Shown piece by piece: positions 16,112 to 28,600 of a stretch of 64,000 bases of DNA (its first letter is position 1; the number at the start of each line of letters is the position of its first letter). The translations under genes and the position numbers were made by a program. The notes below the pieces were generated by a model. That model was not told the DNA's origin, did not search any database, and was given only the letters and a program-made list of their open reading frames with translations. The stretch is from Tulasnella sp. 424 (taxonomy: Eukaryota; Basidiomycota; Agaricomycetes; Cantharellales; Tulasnellaceae), in the NCBI GenBank assembly GCA_019633425.1, contig WSUB01000185.1:1-64000 (forward strand), in the 5' to 3' direction.

Positions 16112-19100
16112 TCAACTTAGATGCTCTAAGTCCTTTATTTGTTGCCAATTCCGTACACACAGCTCACTCATCGGCCGGCCCATTCGCGTATAGATTCCGC
16201 GAGCCTCCACACAAGCCGCCGCCGCATCCACAAACTTGCCCTCCGCGGCAAGTGATGCTGTCAACCCATCCAAGGCATTCGCTTCACCTTCCTCGTCGCC
16301 ATTCCGAGCATATGCGACGCGCGCTTCAGCGAAGCACTCTTCCGCCTTGTCATGCCGATCCTGGCTGCCGTACAACAGCCCAAGACTGTGCAACTCGTTA
16401 GCCTCGCCACTAAGGTTTTTCGTGCGTGAGAATATGGCTCGGGCAAGGCGGTGACATTCTTCTGCTCCGTCGTACGTGCCCAGCAAGGAGTGGATGGCGG
16501 CGAGCCGACTCAATGCCGCCGCGTGAGCTGCATCATCGCCGAGTCGGGCAAATGAAGCTTCTGCTTTAATCAACGCCTCCTTTTCCTTGTCGTGCTTTGA
16601 TTGAGACTTGAATATCTGGGACAAACGCAACGAGGCACGCGCTTGACCTTCCTCGTCTGCAATGCTGATCCAAGTGGCGAGGGCTTCGTTCACAGCCTCC
16701 TCCGCTTCGGGGTATCTGCACTGAGCATGATAGTCTTCCCCGAGGGCGTGTAGCGTACTGGCTTTGCCGTCGTCTTCATCGGCGCGATCAAAAAATACAA
16801 CTGCTTGGCGGTAGGACGCCTCGGCATCGGTGTATCTGCGCTGGTCGCTATACAGCCTTCCAAGGTTGCGCGATGCGTACCCAGCACCGAGATCGTTTCC
16901 AATACGGGAGTGGATGTCCCGGGCGTCATTCAAAGCCTTCTCCGCTTCTTGATGTCTCGAATTAGCACGGTACGTGTTACCCAGGCCACTTAATGCATTG
17001 GCGGCACCCAGGTCGCTCCCGATCCGAGAATGGATCTCCAGGGCATCCGCGAAAGCCTTCTCCGCCTCGCTATATCTTGACTGGTCGCGATATATTTCTC
17101 CCAGACCGTCCAATGCATTCGCGGCACTGAGGTCGTTCCCGATGCGAGTGTGGATCTCCAGGGCATCCTTGAAAGCCTTCTCCGCTTCTTGATCTCTCGA
17201 ATTGGTGCGGTAGGTGTTTCCCAGGCCATTTAATGCATTGGCGGTGCCTAGGTCGTTCCCGATGCGAGAGTGGATCTCCAAGGCATCTTTGAAAGCCTTC
17301 TCCGCCTCGCTGTACCTTGACTGGGCGTGATAGGTGCTGCCCAGGCCATCCAATGCATACGCGGCACCAACTTCATTCTTGATGCGAGCGTGGAGCTCGT
17401 GCGCTTCCGTGAAGGCCTTTTCAGCCTCCGTGTGCCTTGACTGAGCAGAGTATATTTCTCCCAGACCAGTCAATGCGTCTGCGGCGGCCGTGTCGTTTCC
17501 AATTCGAGAGTGGATCTCATGGGCTTCCTTGAAAGCCTTCTCCGCTTCTTCATGCTTCCATTGAGCGTGGAAAATGGCGGCCAGGCGATTCAATGCATTG
17601 GCGGCACCGAGGTCGTTCCCGATACGAGAGTGAATCTCATGCGCGTCCGTGAATGCCTTCTCCGCCTCCTCGAACCTCCACATCGCGAAATAGGTACTGC
17701 CGAGGCCATTTAGTGCATGTGCGGTACCCAAGTCGTCTCCAATGCGTGACTGGATATCCTTGGCCTCTACGAAAGCTTTCTCTGCCTCTGGATTCCTTGA
17801 CTGAGCGTGGTAGATTTCTCCCAGACTGTACAACGCATCTGCCGCACCACGATCATTCCCGACGCGAGAATGCATCTCGCGGGCTTCCTTCAATACCCTC
17901 TCCGCCTCTTCGTGCCTCGACTGAACACGGTAGGTCTCGCCTAGACCGTGTAACGCCTTCGCCTTCGCCTTATCGTCCTTTGTGACTGTCGAAACGTCGA
18001 TGGCGGACTGAAATTGTGACTCGGCCAACGTTGTGTTGCCCTCACGGCGATACATTACGCCGAGCTCCTGTAATAGTGCTGCGGACCGCACCTTCGTACC
18101 GTCAGAGGTGGAGCCCGAAGGCGTCGTGGATGGCTGACACGCGACTTGTTTAGCAGTCTGCGATGGCGTCCTCTTCCAAAGCACTCACCACGAAGCCAAC
18201 CTTTCGCCGAAACGTGGATGCGTCTATCCTCTTAACCGTATTTGATAGCCAACAGTCCGACACCAGAGCACACAGCGAGCGAATATGTGACAGTAGGGTA
18301 TCCTCCCGGATAGCCGGCAATTTTCCTCGTATGACGTGAGATATGATGACTCCCTGAGCATTCAGTTCCTGAAACGGAATTCTACCAGTGAATATCTAGA
18401 GCAGTGCAGTACAGGTGAGCTAAAATGCTATGGGGTTGCTCGTCCGATAGCGTGCTTACCTCCCAACATATCCAGCCGACAGCCCACATGTCGCTGGGCA
18501 AATCTTGCACCCCGTTGTTCAGCACCTCCGGGGCTGTCCAACGAAGGGAAAATCCCGGTCCCGTTAAAGTGAGCTCCAAACTAGAAGGGTTAAAGTCGAT
18601 TTTCGGGGATGGCCAGTCTTGCGCGATCATGGCGCTCTCGCGCTCCACATCTGACGGCTTCGACTCATTGTCATTTTTCGTTCCATCGACGCTTTGTTGA
18701 GCACGGGCGGATCCAAAATCCGTGATCGTTGCATGGTAGGAGGAGTTTACTAGAATGTTTAGCTGAAAGGCAAGTCGATAAGCGCACAGACTCTCAAATC
18801 GCGCCTGAACAGACTCACCGACTTGAGGTCGCCGTGGCAGATGGGGGGTTGTCTCGTGTGCAGGTACTCCACTCCGTTGACTACATCACCAATCTTACTC
18901 GATAATTAGCTCAGAGAAATAAGGCCTGGCATGCACCAGACACGCTCACCAGGGAGACACGCTCGGGAATATCCCATTCGCCGGACTGCAAGAACTCTCG
19001 AATATTTCCGTTTGCCTCCCAAGGTGTGATGATCCAAGCATCACCATGTTCCATGTCCTCCACAAATCCGATGAATTTGACGATGTTAGGATGAAGAAGG

Positions 19101-19579
19101 CTCGCCATTATGGTGAGCTCGTTGACGAATGACTGACCGGGGGGGGGGGCAATCAGGACAGCGAAGGGAAACTATGAGGACAACTGGTATACCTTGAAAA
19201 ACTTTGCGGACGCTTCGGCATCCTCTCTATTCCAATCGAGTTTTTTTATTGCCAATTTACTCTCGAGTACCGCCTTCATAACTGCTTCAGGAAGCCCAGT
19301 GGCAGCTGCTTCGGGAAAGCCAATCGCTCCAAAATTAAAGGGGCCTTCTTCAGGAAGATTAATCGCTCCAAGAGCAACGGTGCCTTGGCCGCCTTTTGCC
19401 GGTGGGTGGGTTTCAGTTATTTTGAGTGTCGTTGGGTCAATTCGGCGTTCGGACAGTCCATCGAGAATCTCCCGCTTCAGGGTCGCAATTCAGTGCCCAT
19501 TTCCGCGCTCAAGTATGGCAGGACTTACAGCCTTGCTGACGCCGTGGACCGGAGGATACTGTCGTCTTGGATCTTTCAT
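16112..19579 (-). CDS. Kinase-TPR protein K1
   Basis: Protein kinase fused to TPRs. The start is taken at 19579-19577 (MKDPRRQYPPVHGV), with a short intron before REILDGLSERRIDP. The kinase shows a glycine loop (PAKGGQGTVALG), the beta-3 lysine (LAIKKLDWN), HPNIVKFIGFVED, the catalytic loop ICHGDLKS|LNILV split by an intron, TDFGSAR, and LRWTAPEVL with DMWAVGWICWE. HGDLKSxN is the Ser/Thr-kinase form of the loop. After FRRKVGFV and an intron, the 690-codon open exon (18184-16112) holds about 15 TPRs of 40 residues such as AEKAFKDALEIHSRIGNDLG. It is the most divergent family member: it lacks the acidic N-lobe insert, and its repeats read EIHSRIGND where K3-K5 read QIRTDIGD. It is flanked on both sides by CCCH-BTB genes on the other strand. 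A G-run (19139-19149) lies in an intron. Confidence 0.85.
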
Positions 19580-19827
19580 AAGATACTACCGAGTGGAAAT
19601 GAGCGGTGATGGACAAGTGACTCAAGGCTGCAGTTATATCAGTCTCGCTATAATTTTCGGTGATAATGTCCTAACCCCGCGAAGGAGACTTCGCTTCTTT
19701 GGGCAACAAGAGGCCCTCACCAAAGTTGAAATGAAAGCTTTATCTGCGCGATGATCTCAGCATCGATTCTAACCCACTCTGCCATAGTACCCTGCATTAA
19801 CTACTCCATTTAAGATCCCCACACATA

Positions 19828-21390
19828 ATGAGCCACGGGTCAAATGCAGATCCCGTCTCCGAAGCTCCGGAAACCAACGCAACAACGCCAAGAGGGCGTC
19901 GCTGCTGGTATTACAAATCTCGAAAAGGGTGTATCAACGGAGAATTATGTCCTCATGCTCATTCCGAACCTGCTAAATCCGCCGCGGGTGGTTCGACAAC
20001 AACCAAGAAAAATGCACGAGGTCCAGCACCGGATGTGCCGTCGAATGGATCCCATAACAGTACGTAATAGGTTTCGGTCGTCTCAGTGAAAAAAGAAACC
20101 TGATTATGATTGGCAGCTTTAGGCCCCACTTGGGACGTAGAAGAGGAGACCAAGTTCGACGACGTTGGCACCCCGAAATACATCCCGACATACGCATCTC
20201 CTGGTGAAGACTGGTACAAAGAGTCCTGGTTCATGCCGAGTGCGGTGCAAGACGAACCGTATACGCCGAGTGCCATCAGGCATCCAAGAGTGCCAAAAGT
20301 AACCATCTATGTAAGCCAAAGTTGCAGGTCAACATGGCGTCAGAGTTTGTTCTCAAACGTTGTTGATATGTTAGTCTGAAGATAAGGAACAGAAGTGGAT
20401 CCTCAGTTCAGAACGCATTTCGAAACTGTCCAATAGTTTCGCCGCTGTCTTTGCTTATTTACCAGGGGGCTGGGACAAAGACCCGTGCAAGACAGTTCCA
20501 GGCATTAGAAGGGTGTTACATGGGAATAACCAATTTCAACTGGACGATGTTACGGCGGACGAATTCGACATTTTCCTCTCTGCACTAAAGGAAAGGTAAA
20601 TCGAGCTGTGTTGTCTTACAGAGTATCGTCTCATACGCAATCTATATCCAGCTCCGTAAAAGAATTCTCTTATGAGGATCTCAAGATCATCCTTGGGCTG
20701 TCCAGTGATTGGGGGTTCGAAGGACTGCGAGATCGGAGCAAAGACAGCCTGGAAGGAGCCTACTTGGACCCACTCGACAAAGTTACTCTCGGACGTCGAT
20801 GCAGATTCCCAGAATGGGTCAAAGAGGCCTATTTATATTTGGTTCTGCGGATGGCTCCGCCTTCGGACGACGACGCTGAGATCCTAGGAACTACAGCCAC
20901 CGCCATCATCCGTGGTGCTCGAGAAGAAATATCTACTCATCGGCAACAAGTCCTTTCATCGGAGGAACTTCTTGCTTGGGGGTCAGGATGCGCCAGAAGG
21001 AATTGCAAAGAGGCGGTAACGGAAGCTTGGCTTGGGGTGAGGGGAGGTAGAGTTGTTGGGGACAACGACGTCGACACCGCAATTGTCGGTCAAATACTTG
21101 CGGATACAAGAAGAAGTGGGAAGACGTTATGCTCGGTCTGTAGGACGGAAACTGGAGTCAAGAATTGGCTGCAGGATATGGAAGAGGAATATGAGTTAGC
21201 TAGGGCGATACTGACGTATTCGCTGGGTACAGAGGACTCCAAGTGGCTAGAACCGGCACAATCAGGGTGGGGAGAGCCGGTACAGTCAGAGTGGGGAGAG
21301 CCGGAGCAATCAGAATGGGGAGAGCCGGCACCATCTGACTGGGGAGAGCCAGTACAACTAGGGTGGGGAGAGCCGGCACAATCAGACTAG
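19828..21390 (+). CDS. CCCH zinc finger protein with BTB-like region and WGEP repeats
   Basis: Starts MSHGSNADPVSEAPETN. One CCCH finger, CWYYKSRKGCINGELCPHAH (C-x8-C-x5-C-x3-H), is followed by a short linker and, after an intron, by GPTWDVEEETKFDD and PGEDWYKESWFMPS. A BTB-like segment follows: KEQKWILSSERISKLSNSF, DEFDIFLSALKE, then after an intron LKIILGLSSDWGFEGLRDRS. Two cysteine pairs (CARRNCKEAV, CSVCRTETG) match the tail of the 14144-15725 paralogue. The last about 50 residues are six 8-residue repeats centred on WGEP, absent from the paralogue. TAG at 21388-21390. The finger suggests RNA binding; the repeat tail recalls WG/GW motifs that bind Argonaute, which is only an inference. 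Confidence 0.72.
21241..21384 (+). repeat. Six 24-bp tandem repeats encoding W-[GL]-E-P-x-[QP]-[SL]-x
   Basis: In-frame minisatellite at the 3' end of the CCCH-BTB gene. Each 24-bp unit encodes tryptophan, Gly or Leu, Glu-Pro, then four variable residues rich in Gln, Ser and Asp/Glu. The first unit (WLEPAQSG) is the most divergent; units 2-6 keep WGEP exactly. Confidence 0.92.
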
Positions 21391-21884
21391 GATGTCAGTT
21401 GGTCGTAAGCTACCTGGCCGAGACGATCTCAACCGTTAGGAGGAAGAAGATAGCATTCGGATGCGTCCGGAGGATACTGTAACAATGACTAGCACTAAGA
21501 ACTACGGGGTCGTTGTTAGGTATTGGAATTCCACTATGCTATTTGAGGTTGATGTGATACCGAAAGGACCGGGTTTGTCCCTACTTAGACTTTTAGGTGC
21601 CTCTCGATGCTGGGACCAACTGGGCTTCGAAGGACATGCTTGAAGAGTCTAGTGTATCTCAAAAGCAAAGAATAATCGCCGGCCTGTGACTCTGGAAATT
21701 CCCCGGAATGCGGGTTAAATTATTGGCGCGGAGCGCAGCAGAGAAAACGAACATCGACGCTACGCAACTGGGAAAGGCCCAGATTGCAACGTTGACCGAC
21801 CACATCGTCAACAATACGAATCCATCCCCTACACACACCAGAGCCTCGTCTTGCAGCAGGCAACTCGAGACGTGACGATACCTG

Positions 21885-24767
21885 ATGGCAGGCTTTTCTG
21901 GTCTCCCGTCTTCCTCGTCCTCGTCGTCGAATGCGACGTGGTCTGGGGTCGCTCGCGTCAAGGGTCCTAAATGGGCACGTATGCCTCTCCTCACGATAGG
22001 AATGTTGGGACTTCAGATAGTATGGAGTGTAGAAATGGGATATGGTAAGTGCCAATGTCTCCAGGATGACCTGAAGTGTAACTAAAGGCTTCGTCTTGTT
22101 GTATTGCACTGCATAGCGTCACCGTACCTACTGTCGCTCGGCCTCTCCAAGTCTCTCATGTCGATCGTGTTCGTCGCAGGTCCCCTCAGCGGTCTCATCG
22201 TTCAGCCTCTCATTGGCGTCCTAGCCGACCACTCCAAATCTCGCTTCGGGCGAAGACGACCTTACATGTTGGGTGGCTCCTTAATCTGCGTGGGCGCCAT
22301 CATTCTGCTTGGTTTCACCCGCTGGTTTTCGGGGATTTTTACTGCTGCTGAAACACGAGCCGTACGTCCTGTCAACACTTTCTGCACAATCGGTTGCATG
22401 TGCTGACGACAATGTCCAGAACGACCTGTTAACGATTGCATTCGCGGTATGGTCCATATACTGCATCGACTTCTCCATCAATGCAGGTTAGTCCTCCAAA
22501 AATGCCGTCATTCCCCCGCGTCAATCTAACTCCGTTATGCTTTTGTAAGTTCAGGCAGCCGACCGAGCCATTCTTGTCGACCTCCTTCCACCTTCGGAAC
22601 AAGAACTCGGCAACGCTTGGGCTGGAAGGATGTTTGGTCTTGGCAGTGTGGCCGGCTTCTTCGTGTGCGTAAGCCTGTGATTCCTCTCCAAGCGCGGTTA
22701 TTCAACTCTTTCGCTCCCCGCAGTGGCAATATTGACCTGCCTAAGGCGATACCTTGGATGGGCAAGACACAACTTCAAGTCCTCTCGGTGGTCACAAGCA
22801 TCTTCCTCATGGTTACCCAAGGCATCACTTCTGCGAGCGTCACTGAAAAGGTGCTCGTCAAGGAGGCGGATGGGTAAGTGAAAGGCCTCCATACCTTGAC
22901 ATAGATGCTTACCTGCCTTTATAGTCAGGGAAAAGGCAGCTTCTTGAGTATCTTCAAGGATATTTGGAATAACATTCTTACCTTACCTCGAGTCATCCTT
23001 CAAATTGTGAGTCCATAAGCACTGAATCAAGTCTCCACCGGGACTAACGAGCAATGTGTAGTGTATTGTGCAGTTCTTGTATGTCTTCGCGACACCTATC
23101 GACCACTCTCAGGCCCCTAACCAATAACTGCCATGTCCCCTTCTAGCTCCTGGATTGCTTGGTTTCCGGTCCTCTTCTTCTCAACTGTGTGGGTCGGAGA
23201 GATATATACCAGGGAAGCATTGGCAAAGGATCCCTCACTATCCCCAGACGATCCAACACTTCAAGCCGATGCAACGCGGGCGGGCTCACGTGCTCTGCTG
23301 TGGAGCTCCATCCTTTCGCTCGGTTCCAGCATATTGCTTCCATTCCTAGTCCACCAGAGCTCATTCAATGAAGATGAAGACGAGAAACCTTGGGCGAATG
23401 GGACTGGACGAAGCAGAAGAGGGGACGACTCGTGGGCACGGGTCTTCCAGTGGCTTAAGAGCATGAGGATACATCTGGCCACCCTATGGATGATATCGCA
23501 TCTCTTGTTTGCCATCACCATGGGATTAACGCTGTAAGTAAATGAGGTTCCGTGCAGCTCGCCTAAAACTCACTCAATTTGCTTGATCTAGTTTCTCGAC
23601 GTCCGTTGACAACGCAAGTGCACTCATCACGTTAACCGGGTTTAGCTGGGCTGTCACTCAATGGGTGCCATTCTCGCTGGTGAGTGCAGCAATACGGGCT
23701 ACTTCGCTCTCAGGTACTGACTGGCGTTTGCAAGCTCGGAGAGGCGATTCTAGTCGCTTCGCCTCCAGCGTCATATGACCCTACCGACGATGCACCTATT
23801 CCCCTTGCTGAACACCGGTCTCGTCGACACGGCCACTCATCGTCAGGTTCAGCAGCGGAGCGACAGCAACTGATGTTCAATGCCGAAGATCAATTCCGAG
23901 ATGACGACCATCCCCGGGATTCGAAGGACAGCAGTAGAAGACGAGACCCTGAAGCAAGGTACTTACCGCCCGAGATCCGACACCTATCTTCCAACGGAGA
24001 TGTTCATACTCGCATTAGGTCGCCATACGGTCTTAGTAACGACGAAGCCAGAATCAGCTCAGCCGACCTTCGACCTTCTGCTACTCCTTCATCCTCTCGC
24101 CCCCCTCCCACACCCTCGACTTCGCGGACGACCAGCCATGGTTCTGCTGCGATTGAGCCTACCGCTGCGTCTGCGCTCGAAAAGGGCCGGAAGGACGATA
24201 GCAGTGATGCGGAGAGTGATGTGGGAAGCGATGAAGACCTCATGCTTGAGAAGCATGGGGAGGGACATGGTGACGGAGGGATGAGTAACAAGGCTGGGAT
24301 TATTCTTGTGCGTTCCACTGCTTCATACTCTGGGTTTACAGAGCTTAACGTCGTGTTATCTTTTTCTGTCAGGGCATTCACAATATCTTTGTCGTCATCC
24401 CTCAATTCCTTGTGACCGGACTCTCGTCAATACTATTCGCCCTTCTCGAGCCGCACAAGAGCGTGCTCGATCAAGGTCACGCGGGACACCCTGCAGCGGG
24501 GAATGTGCCGAACAAAAATATTACGGAAGCAGCATCCGCCGCCGCCGCCGCAGAGGTCATAAGAGCAACTTTGGAGCCTCGAGAAGCCCCGGTGGAAGGC
24601 TCCGGAGACTCGATTGGCATCATTTTCCGGTAAGCATGATCGAGCCTTTAGGAAACTTTGTTCTTGTAGATTGAAAGTTTGTTTATAGGGTCGGTGGCGT
24701 CAGCGCATTAATCGCTTGTGGACTGTGCTGGAAGCTTTCCAGAGATCTCGTCGGAAAACACCGGTAA
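21885..24767 (+). CDS. Sucrose-transporter-like GPH/MFS symporter
   Basis: Proton-coupled disaccharide carrier of the plasma membrane or vacuole by family. The ATG at 21885 opens MAGFSGLPSSSSSSSNATW. Exons assemble into twelve membrane segments: MLGLQIVWSVEMGY, FVAGPLSGLIVQPLIGVLAD, the diagnostic loop SRFGRRRPYMLGG, LICVGAIILLGF, a segment with WSIYCIDFSINA, then WFPVLFFSTVWVGEIY and others, ending GGVSALIACGLCWKLSRDL. The RFGRRRP loop is the signature of plant and fungal sucrose transporters. Between segments 10 and 11 (about 23760-24300) lies a hydrophilic Ser/Asp/Arg-rich loop of about 180 residues, longer than in plant SUTs and likely cytosolic. About eleven introns; product about 730 residues; TAA at 24765-24767. 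Substrate (sucrose, maltose or other) cannot be read from sequence. Confidence 0.88.
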
Positions 24768-26277
24768 AAGCTGTGGGATTTTTATATCTCTTTGTGCATA
24801 TGTATTACATCTTCTCGTTCTGCACTGAGTGCTGTTCTACGCTACTCTGAATTATGTTTCGCAAACTCACTACTAGAGGACGGTTTGTTTTCAGGGATGC
24901 TTGCTTGGGCTGGTGATTTGGGTCCACAACATGAATCCCACCTCACATGTCCCTTTTCTGGCTCGAGGTCCACGGACAGCTGGAAACTGTCGTCTCAAAG
25001 AGCCATAAGTAACGATACCGCAAAAAATTGACTCAGCACGGATGCGATGCTTGGTTCCGCCAGAGTCGGCTTCAATATTCAATAGCACCCCCAAGTATTT
25101 CCAGCTCGGCGCCACAAAAGATGTGGTCGTGAGTTGTAGGAGACGTATTACGCAAGAGTCGCAGTAAAATGGAAGCTGGGTCTTTTGAATCGCGGCCGAG
25201 GGAGGGAGAAATGAGAACACGCTTGGACCCATTCAATTTAGCTACTTATAAGGAACCAATCACTTCAAGAAGCCCCCGTCGACAAGGCCTTCCGCGCGAC
25301 TCCCGAACGTCTTCTCTCTATTCTTTTTCCATAGACTTAACCTGTCGTTCTTTCTAATCATGACTTACTTTTACATCCATGCCATCTGGTTGGTGACTTG
25401 GCTTGGTCAATGGGGACTCGAGCGATAACTTGTCGTGGGCGTTCGGCAGAGCTTTGGGCTATTAAACACAAACACGTTCATCCACGTAAACAGATTACCA
25501 ACTAACGATTACCATCTTCCTCATTCCCTCATCTCTCGCTACTAAAAGTGAACTCTCCCGCAGTTCACTGCAGCATTTAATGGTAAGCGCCGTGCAGTCT
25601 GAGGCACGTGATTCGATTGAAACGTCATTGCCACACGCAGCTCTTCATTTTCGACGATGAAGGAAGGATCCCAGCTAGAATGCCTCTTGTGATCCTTCCG
25701 TAGCTCTCTAAATCTTGTTACGCTTGTACCACGCGTGCATCGTCCTTCGGAACCACAGCCGCTCGCACCATACTCGTATTCCCACAAACCCAAAGCGCAA
25801 GAACCACACACATCATATTCCTCTACGGCTTCAGCTCTTTTACTTCTCTGATCGCATGTCTAACAGTACTGTGACCGGCGAACCCGAATCGCCTCACCCA
25901 TTTGTGGGCAGACAGACCTTTTGTGCAGGAGCTCGACAAGCATGACTACCCACCAGTGCAGACTAGGCTTGATATCATCTGACGTGTTTCCCATCCTTTT
26001 GCGGTTTTGCCCTAATCGCAGTGTTTATGTTTCGTCTAATGCGCTCATCCGCCATTATACAAGCACGCTTAAACTACCCGGCGACATTGCCATGAGAGAA
26101 GGGCCAGGAAAGCTGATATAGCTAGTAGAATGAGGTGTAATGGATTCATTGGAATGACAAGATGGAATGGAAACCGGCAATAGGATAGAACATAGGGTAT
26201 TAAAATCGGTACATCACGATCGTTACATGGATCTAGATCTACATTAACTGTGAGATCTGGAATGTCTCGGTCAAACA
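24768..26277. other. 1.5-kb convergent intergenic region, no gene supported
   Basis: Lies between the 3' ends of the transporter (+) and K2 (-). A short ATG frame at 25857-25945 after a pyrimidine-rich leader, and an open stretch around 25925-26120, are too short and unlike any family I know. I see no transposon terminal repeats here. Confidence 0.4.
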
Positions 26278-28600
26278 TCAAGCAGTCTTCCCAAGCCCGA
26301 GTAATCGACGGACCTCAGCGGCACTCTCTAACGCTTTAGTGGCTGATCTAGTTTGCCCAAACTGTTCAAAGATTTCAGCAGCTCGCGTATAAAGTTCAAT
26401 TGCTTCATTGTAGAGATTCTGAGCGCGGTGCACTTGAGCGAGACCCCTTAGAGCGGAAGCCATCCCATCTGGATTACCCAGGTCGGTAAAGATCTGCAAG
26501 GCATCGTCATAGGAGTTAGTGGCCTGGCTGTACTCCTTTCGACCTCGATACACCTTAGCGAGACCGAGGAGCGCTGTGGATCTTCCTTGTCTGTTGCCGA
26601 CCTCGGTATAGATCTGCAGGCTATCGGAGTAGAACCCAAGCGCCTGGCTATATTCCCCTCGCCGCTGATGTACGTCAGCGAGGCCGCAGAGAGCGTTGGC
26701 TCTGTAGCCGGAGTCTCCGACGTCGGTACATATCTGTAAGGCTTCGGAAAAGCTTGTGATGGCTTGGCTGTACTCATTTCGAATCCGATGGATGTCAGCC
26801 AGGCCACAGAGGGCGAGGGCCCTCCGACGTGTGTCGCCGATGTCGATGAATATTTGTAAGGCTTCGGAGTAGAATGCGGCTGCTTCGTCGGTCATGCCTT
26901 GAAGTCGATGCAGATCAGCAAGACTCCGCAAAGCGAAGGCTCTTCCTTTCCGGTCGGCAATATTTGTGGAGATATCCAAGGCCTCGGAGAAGAATTTTGA
27001 CGCGTTGGGATAGTCACGCCGATCTAGGTGCATAACGCCCAATCGAAGTAGAAGATCAGGGGAGCGGGTTCCGGACCCCGCTGTATCTGCCATCCGCCTT
27101 GGGTTTGGAGCGATCACCGGCTGTATCATGACGGTCATTGGATTCTGTTCCAGAACAAGCCTAGACCAACATCACTCACCATCCATTCCATTGCGCTTCG
27201 GCATTCATCGGCTGTAGGACGTTTTGTAGGTTCGATACTCCAGCACAGGGTCATAAGGGAGCAAAGTGATTGAATCAACGACATGCGAGCATCGCCGGTG
27301 AGGGACGGAAGGTTCCCCTCCATCACGTGTTTGATAACGACGGAGTCCTTCCGGACGTCTTGGAACGGAATGGTGTTTGTCATAACCTATTTAAATGATA
27401 TCAGCTTTGGACCCTACTATTGCTCAAGCTGACGTGTACCTCATAAGCGACCCAGCCCCATGCCCACATATCGCTCCAAGGGCTTGGTCGTTCATCCATA
27501 AGTAGCTCCGGGGCAGCCCATCGAAGGGTATACTCATTACCCGTTAAGGTTATGGTATTGGTGGAAGTGCAGAACGTTGCTTCGAATGAAGTTGCGAGCT
27601 GCGCTTTGGTTTCCGCCTGCTTTGTTTTGGAGCTGAGATCGTCGTTTGCGACGCGACGAGCGGAGCCGAAGTCGGTAATTACTGGACGAAAACCCGAGTT
27701 TACTAATATATTGATCTGCATAACTCACACATTAGCTTTACGGGCATAAAATTATGATGGGGGCAGAACGCACCGATTTGAGGTCGCCGTGGCATATGGG
27801 CGGTGTTCGGGTGTGGAGATATTCAACTCCTCTCGCCACGTGGTAAATCTAGCGTACGGATCCTCAGAAGCGGCAAAAATCAGGGTAGTTTGATCTCACC
27901 AGCCAGATTCGTTCAGGAATTTCCCACTTTCGCGAGGCAATGAAATCGCGCAAATTCCCGTGCTCTTCCCAAGGAAAGACAAGCCAAATTATGCCATTCG
28001 ATACGTCTTCAACAAAACCTTCGAGATTGACGATATTTTCATGAGAGATTTCAGTCAAGAATCCCGCTTCCCTGAGCGTCAACTGAAAGGACTTTAGGCT
28101 TGGGGGCTGCATGTGATTGGACGAAGCATCCTTACCCCTACGACACGCTCGATGTCTTTGTCAGGTGCTATCCTTAGTTTCTTTACTGCCACAACCTGTT
28201 AGGTTGGAGTCAAGAAGCGCCTCAGCGAACCGGTATGGAGGGCTGGGGTCGGGTTGTCACTGACCTTCCGCCCCGCAGAATCCGGGGCATTAGACTTGTC
28301 CGTCCTATCTCTAGCATCGAAGGGAGAGGCCAAAAACGCCCATGAAACTGTCGCATTTCCTCCTTTGAACTCGACAGCGGCTTCTGGAAATTCGATTGAG
28401 GACGGAGCGATTCGCCATCTCGCAAGCTTCTTCATCTTATCTGTCTAGAGGATAAATTGCTTTAGTAAGTCGTAAAAGGTCCTCTTCAAAGCGTGAATTG
28501 GACTCACTAGTTTAGCGCTCAGTTGGAACCCACTGGTGGAGCCACCTTGCTCGGAACCAGGTGTGCGAGGGTCGACGTCGGGGCTTTCACTTTCTTTCAT
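26278..28600 (-). CDS. Kinase-TPR protein K2
   Basis: The start is taken at 28600-28598 (MKESESPDVDPRTPGSEQGG), because this peptide aligns with the starts of K3-K5; an upstream in-frame ATG near 28712 is possible. After an intron the protein reads KMKKLARWRIAPSSI, the glycine loop FKGGNATVSWAFL, a short insert, VVAVKKLRIAPDKD, HENIVNLEGFVED, ICHGDLKS|INILV, TDFGSARR, LRWAAPELL and DMWAWGWVAYE, and ends IPFQDVRKD...CWSIEPTKRPTADECRSAMEW. An intron precedes the TPR exon (27138-26278, 286 codons), with about six 40-residue repeats and a C-terminal cap ATKALESAAEVRRLLGLGKTA. The array is short and its repeats are diverged from each other, so K2 looks like an old, stable copy. It has all catalytic residues: beta-3 Lys, HGD Asp and DFG Asp. 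Confidence 0.85.

Noticed and set aside
25857..25945. Small gene MSNSTVTGEPESPHPFV
   Set aside because: Only 29 codons, no family, no convincing downstream exon. The pyrimidine-rich leader before the ATG is suggestive but not enough.
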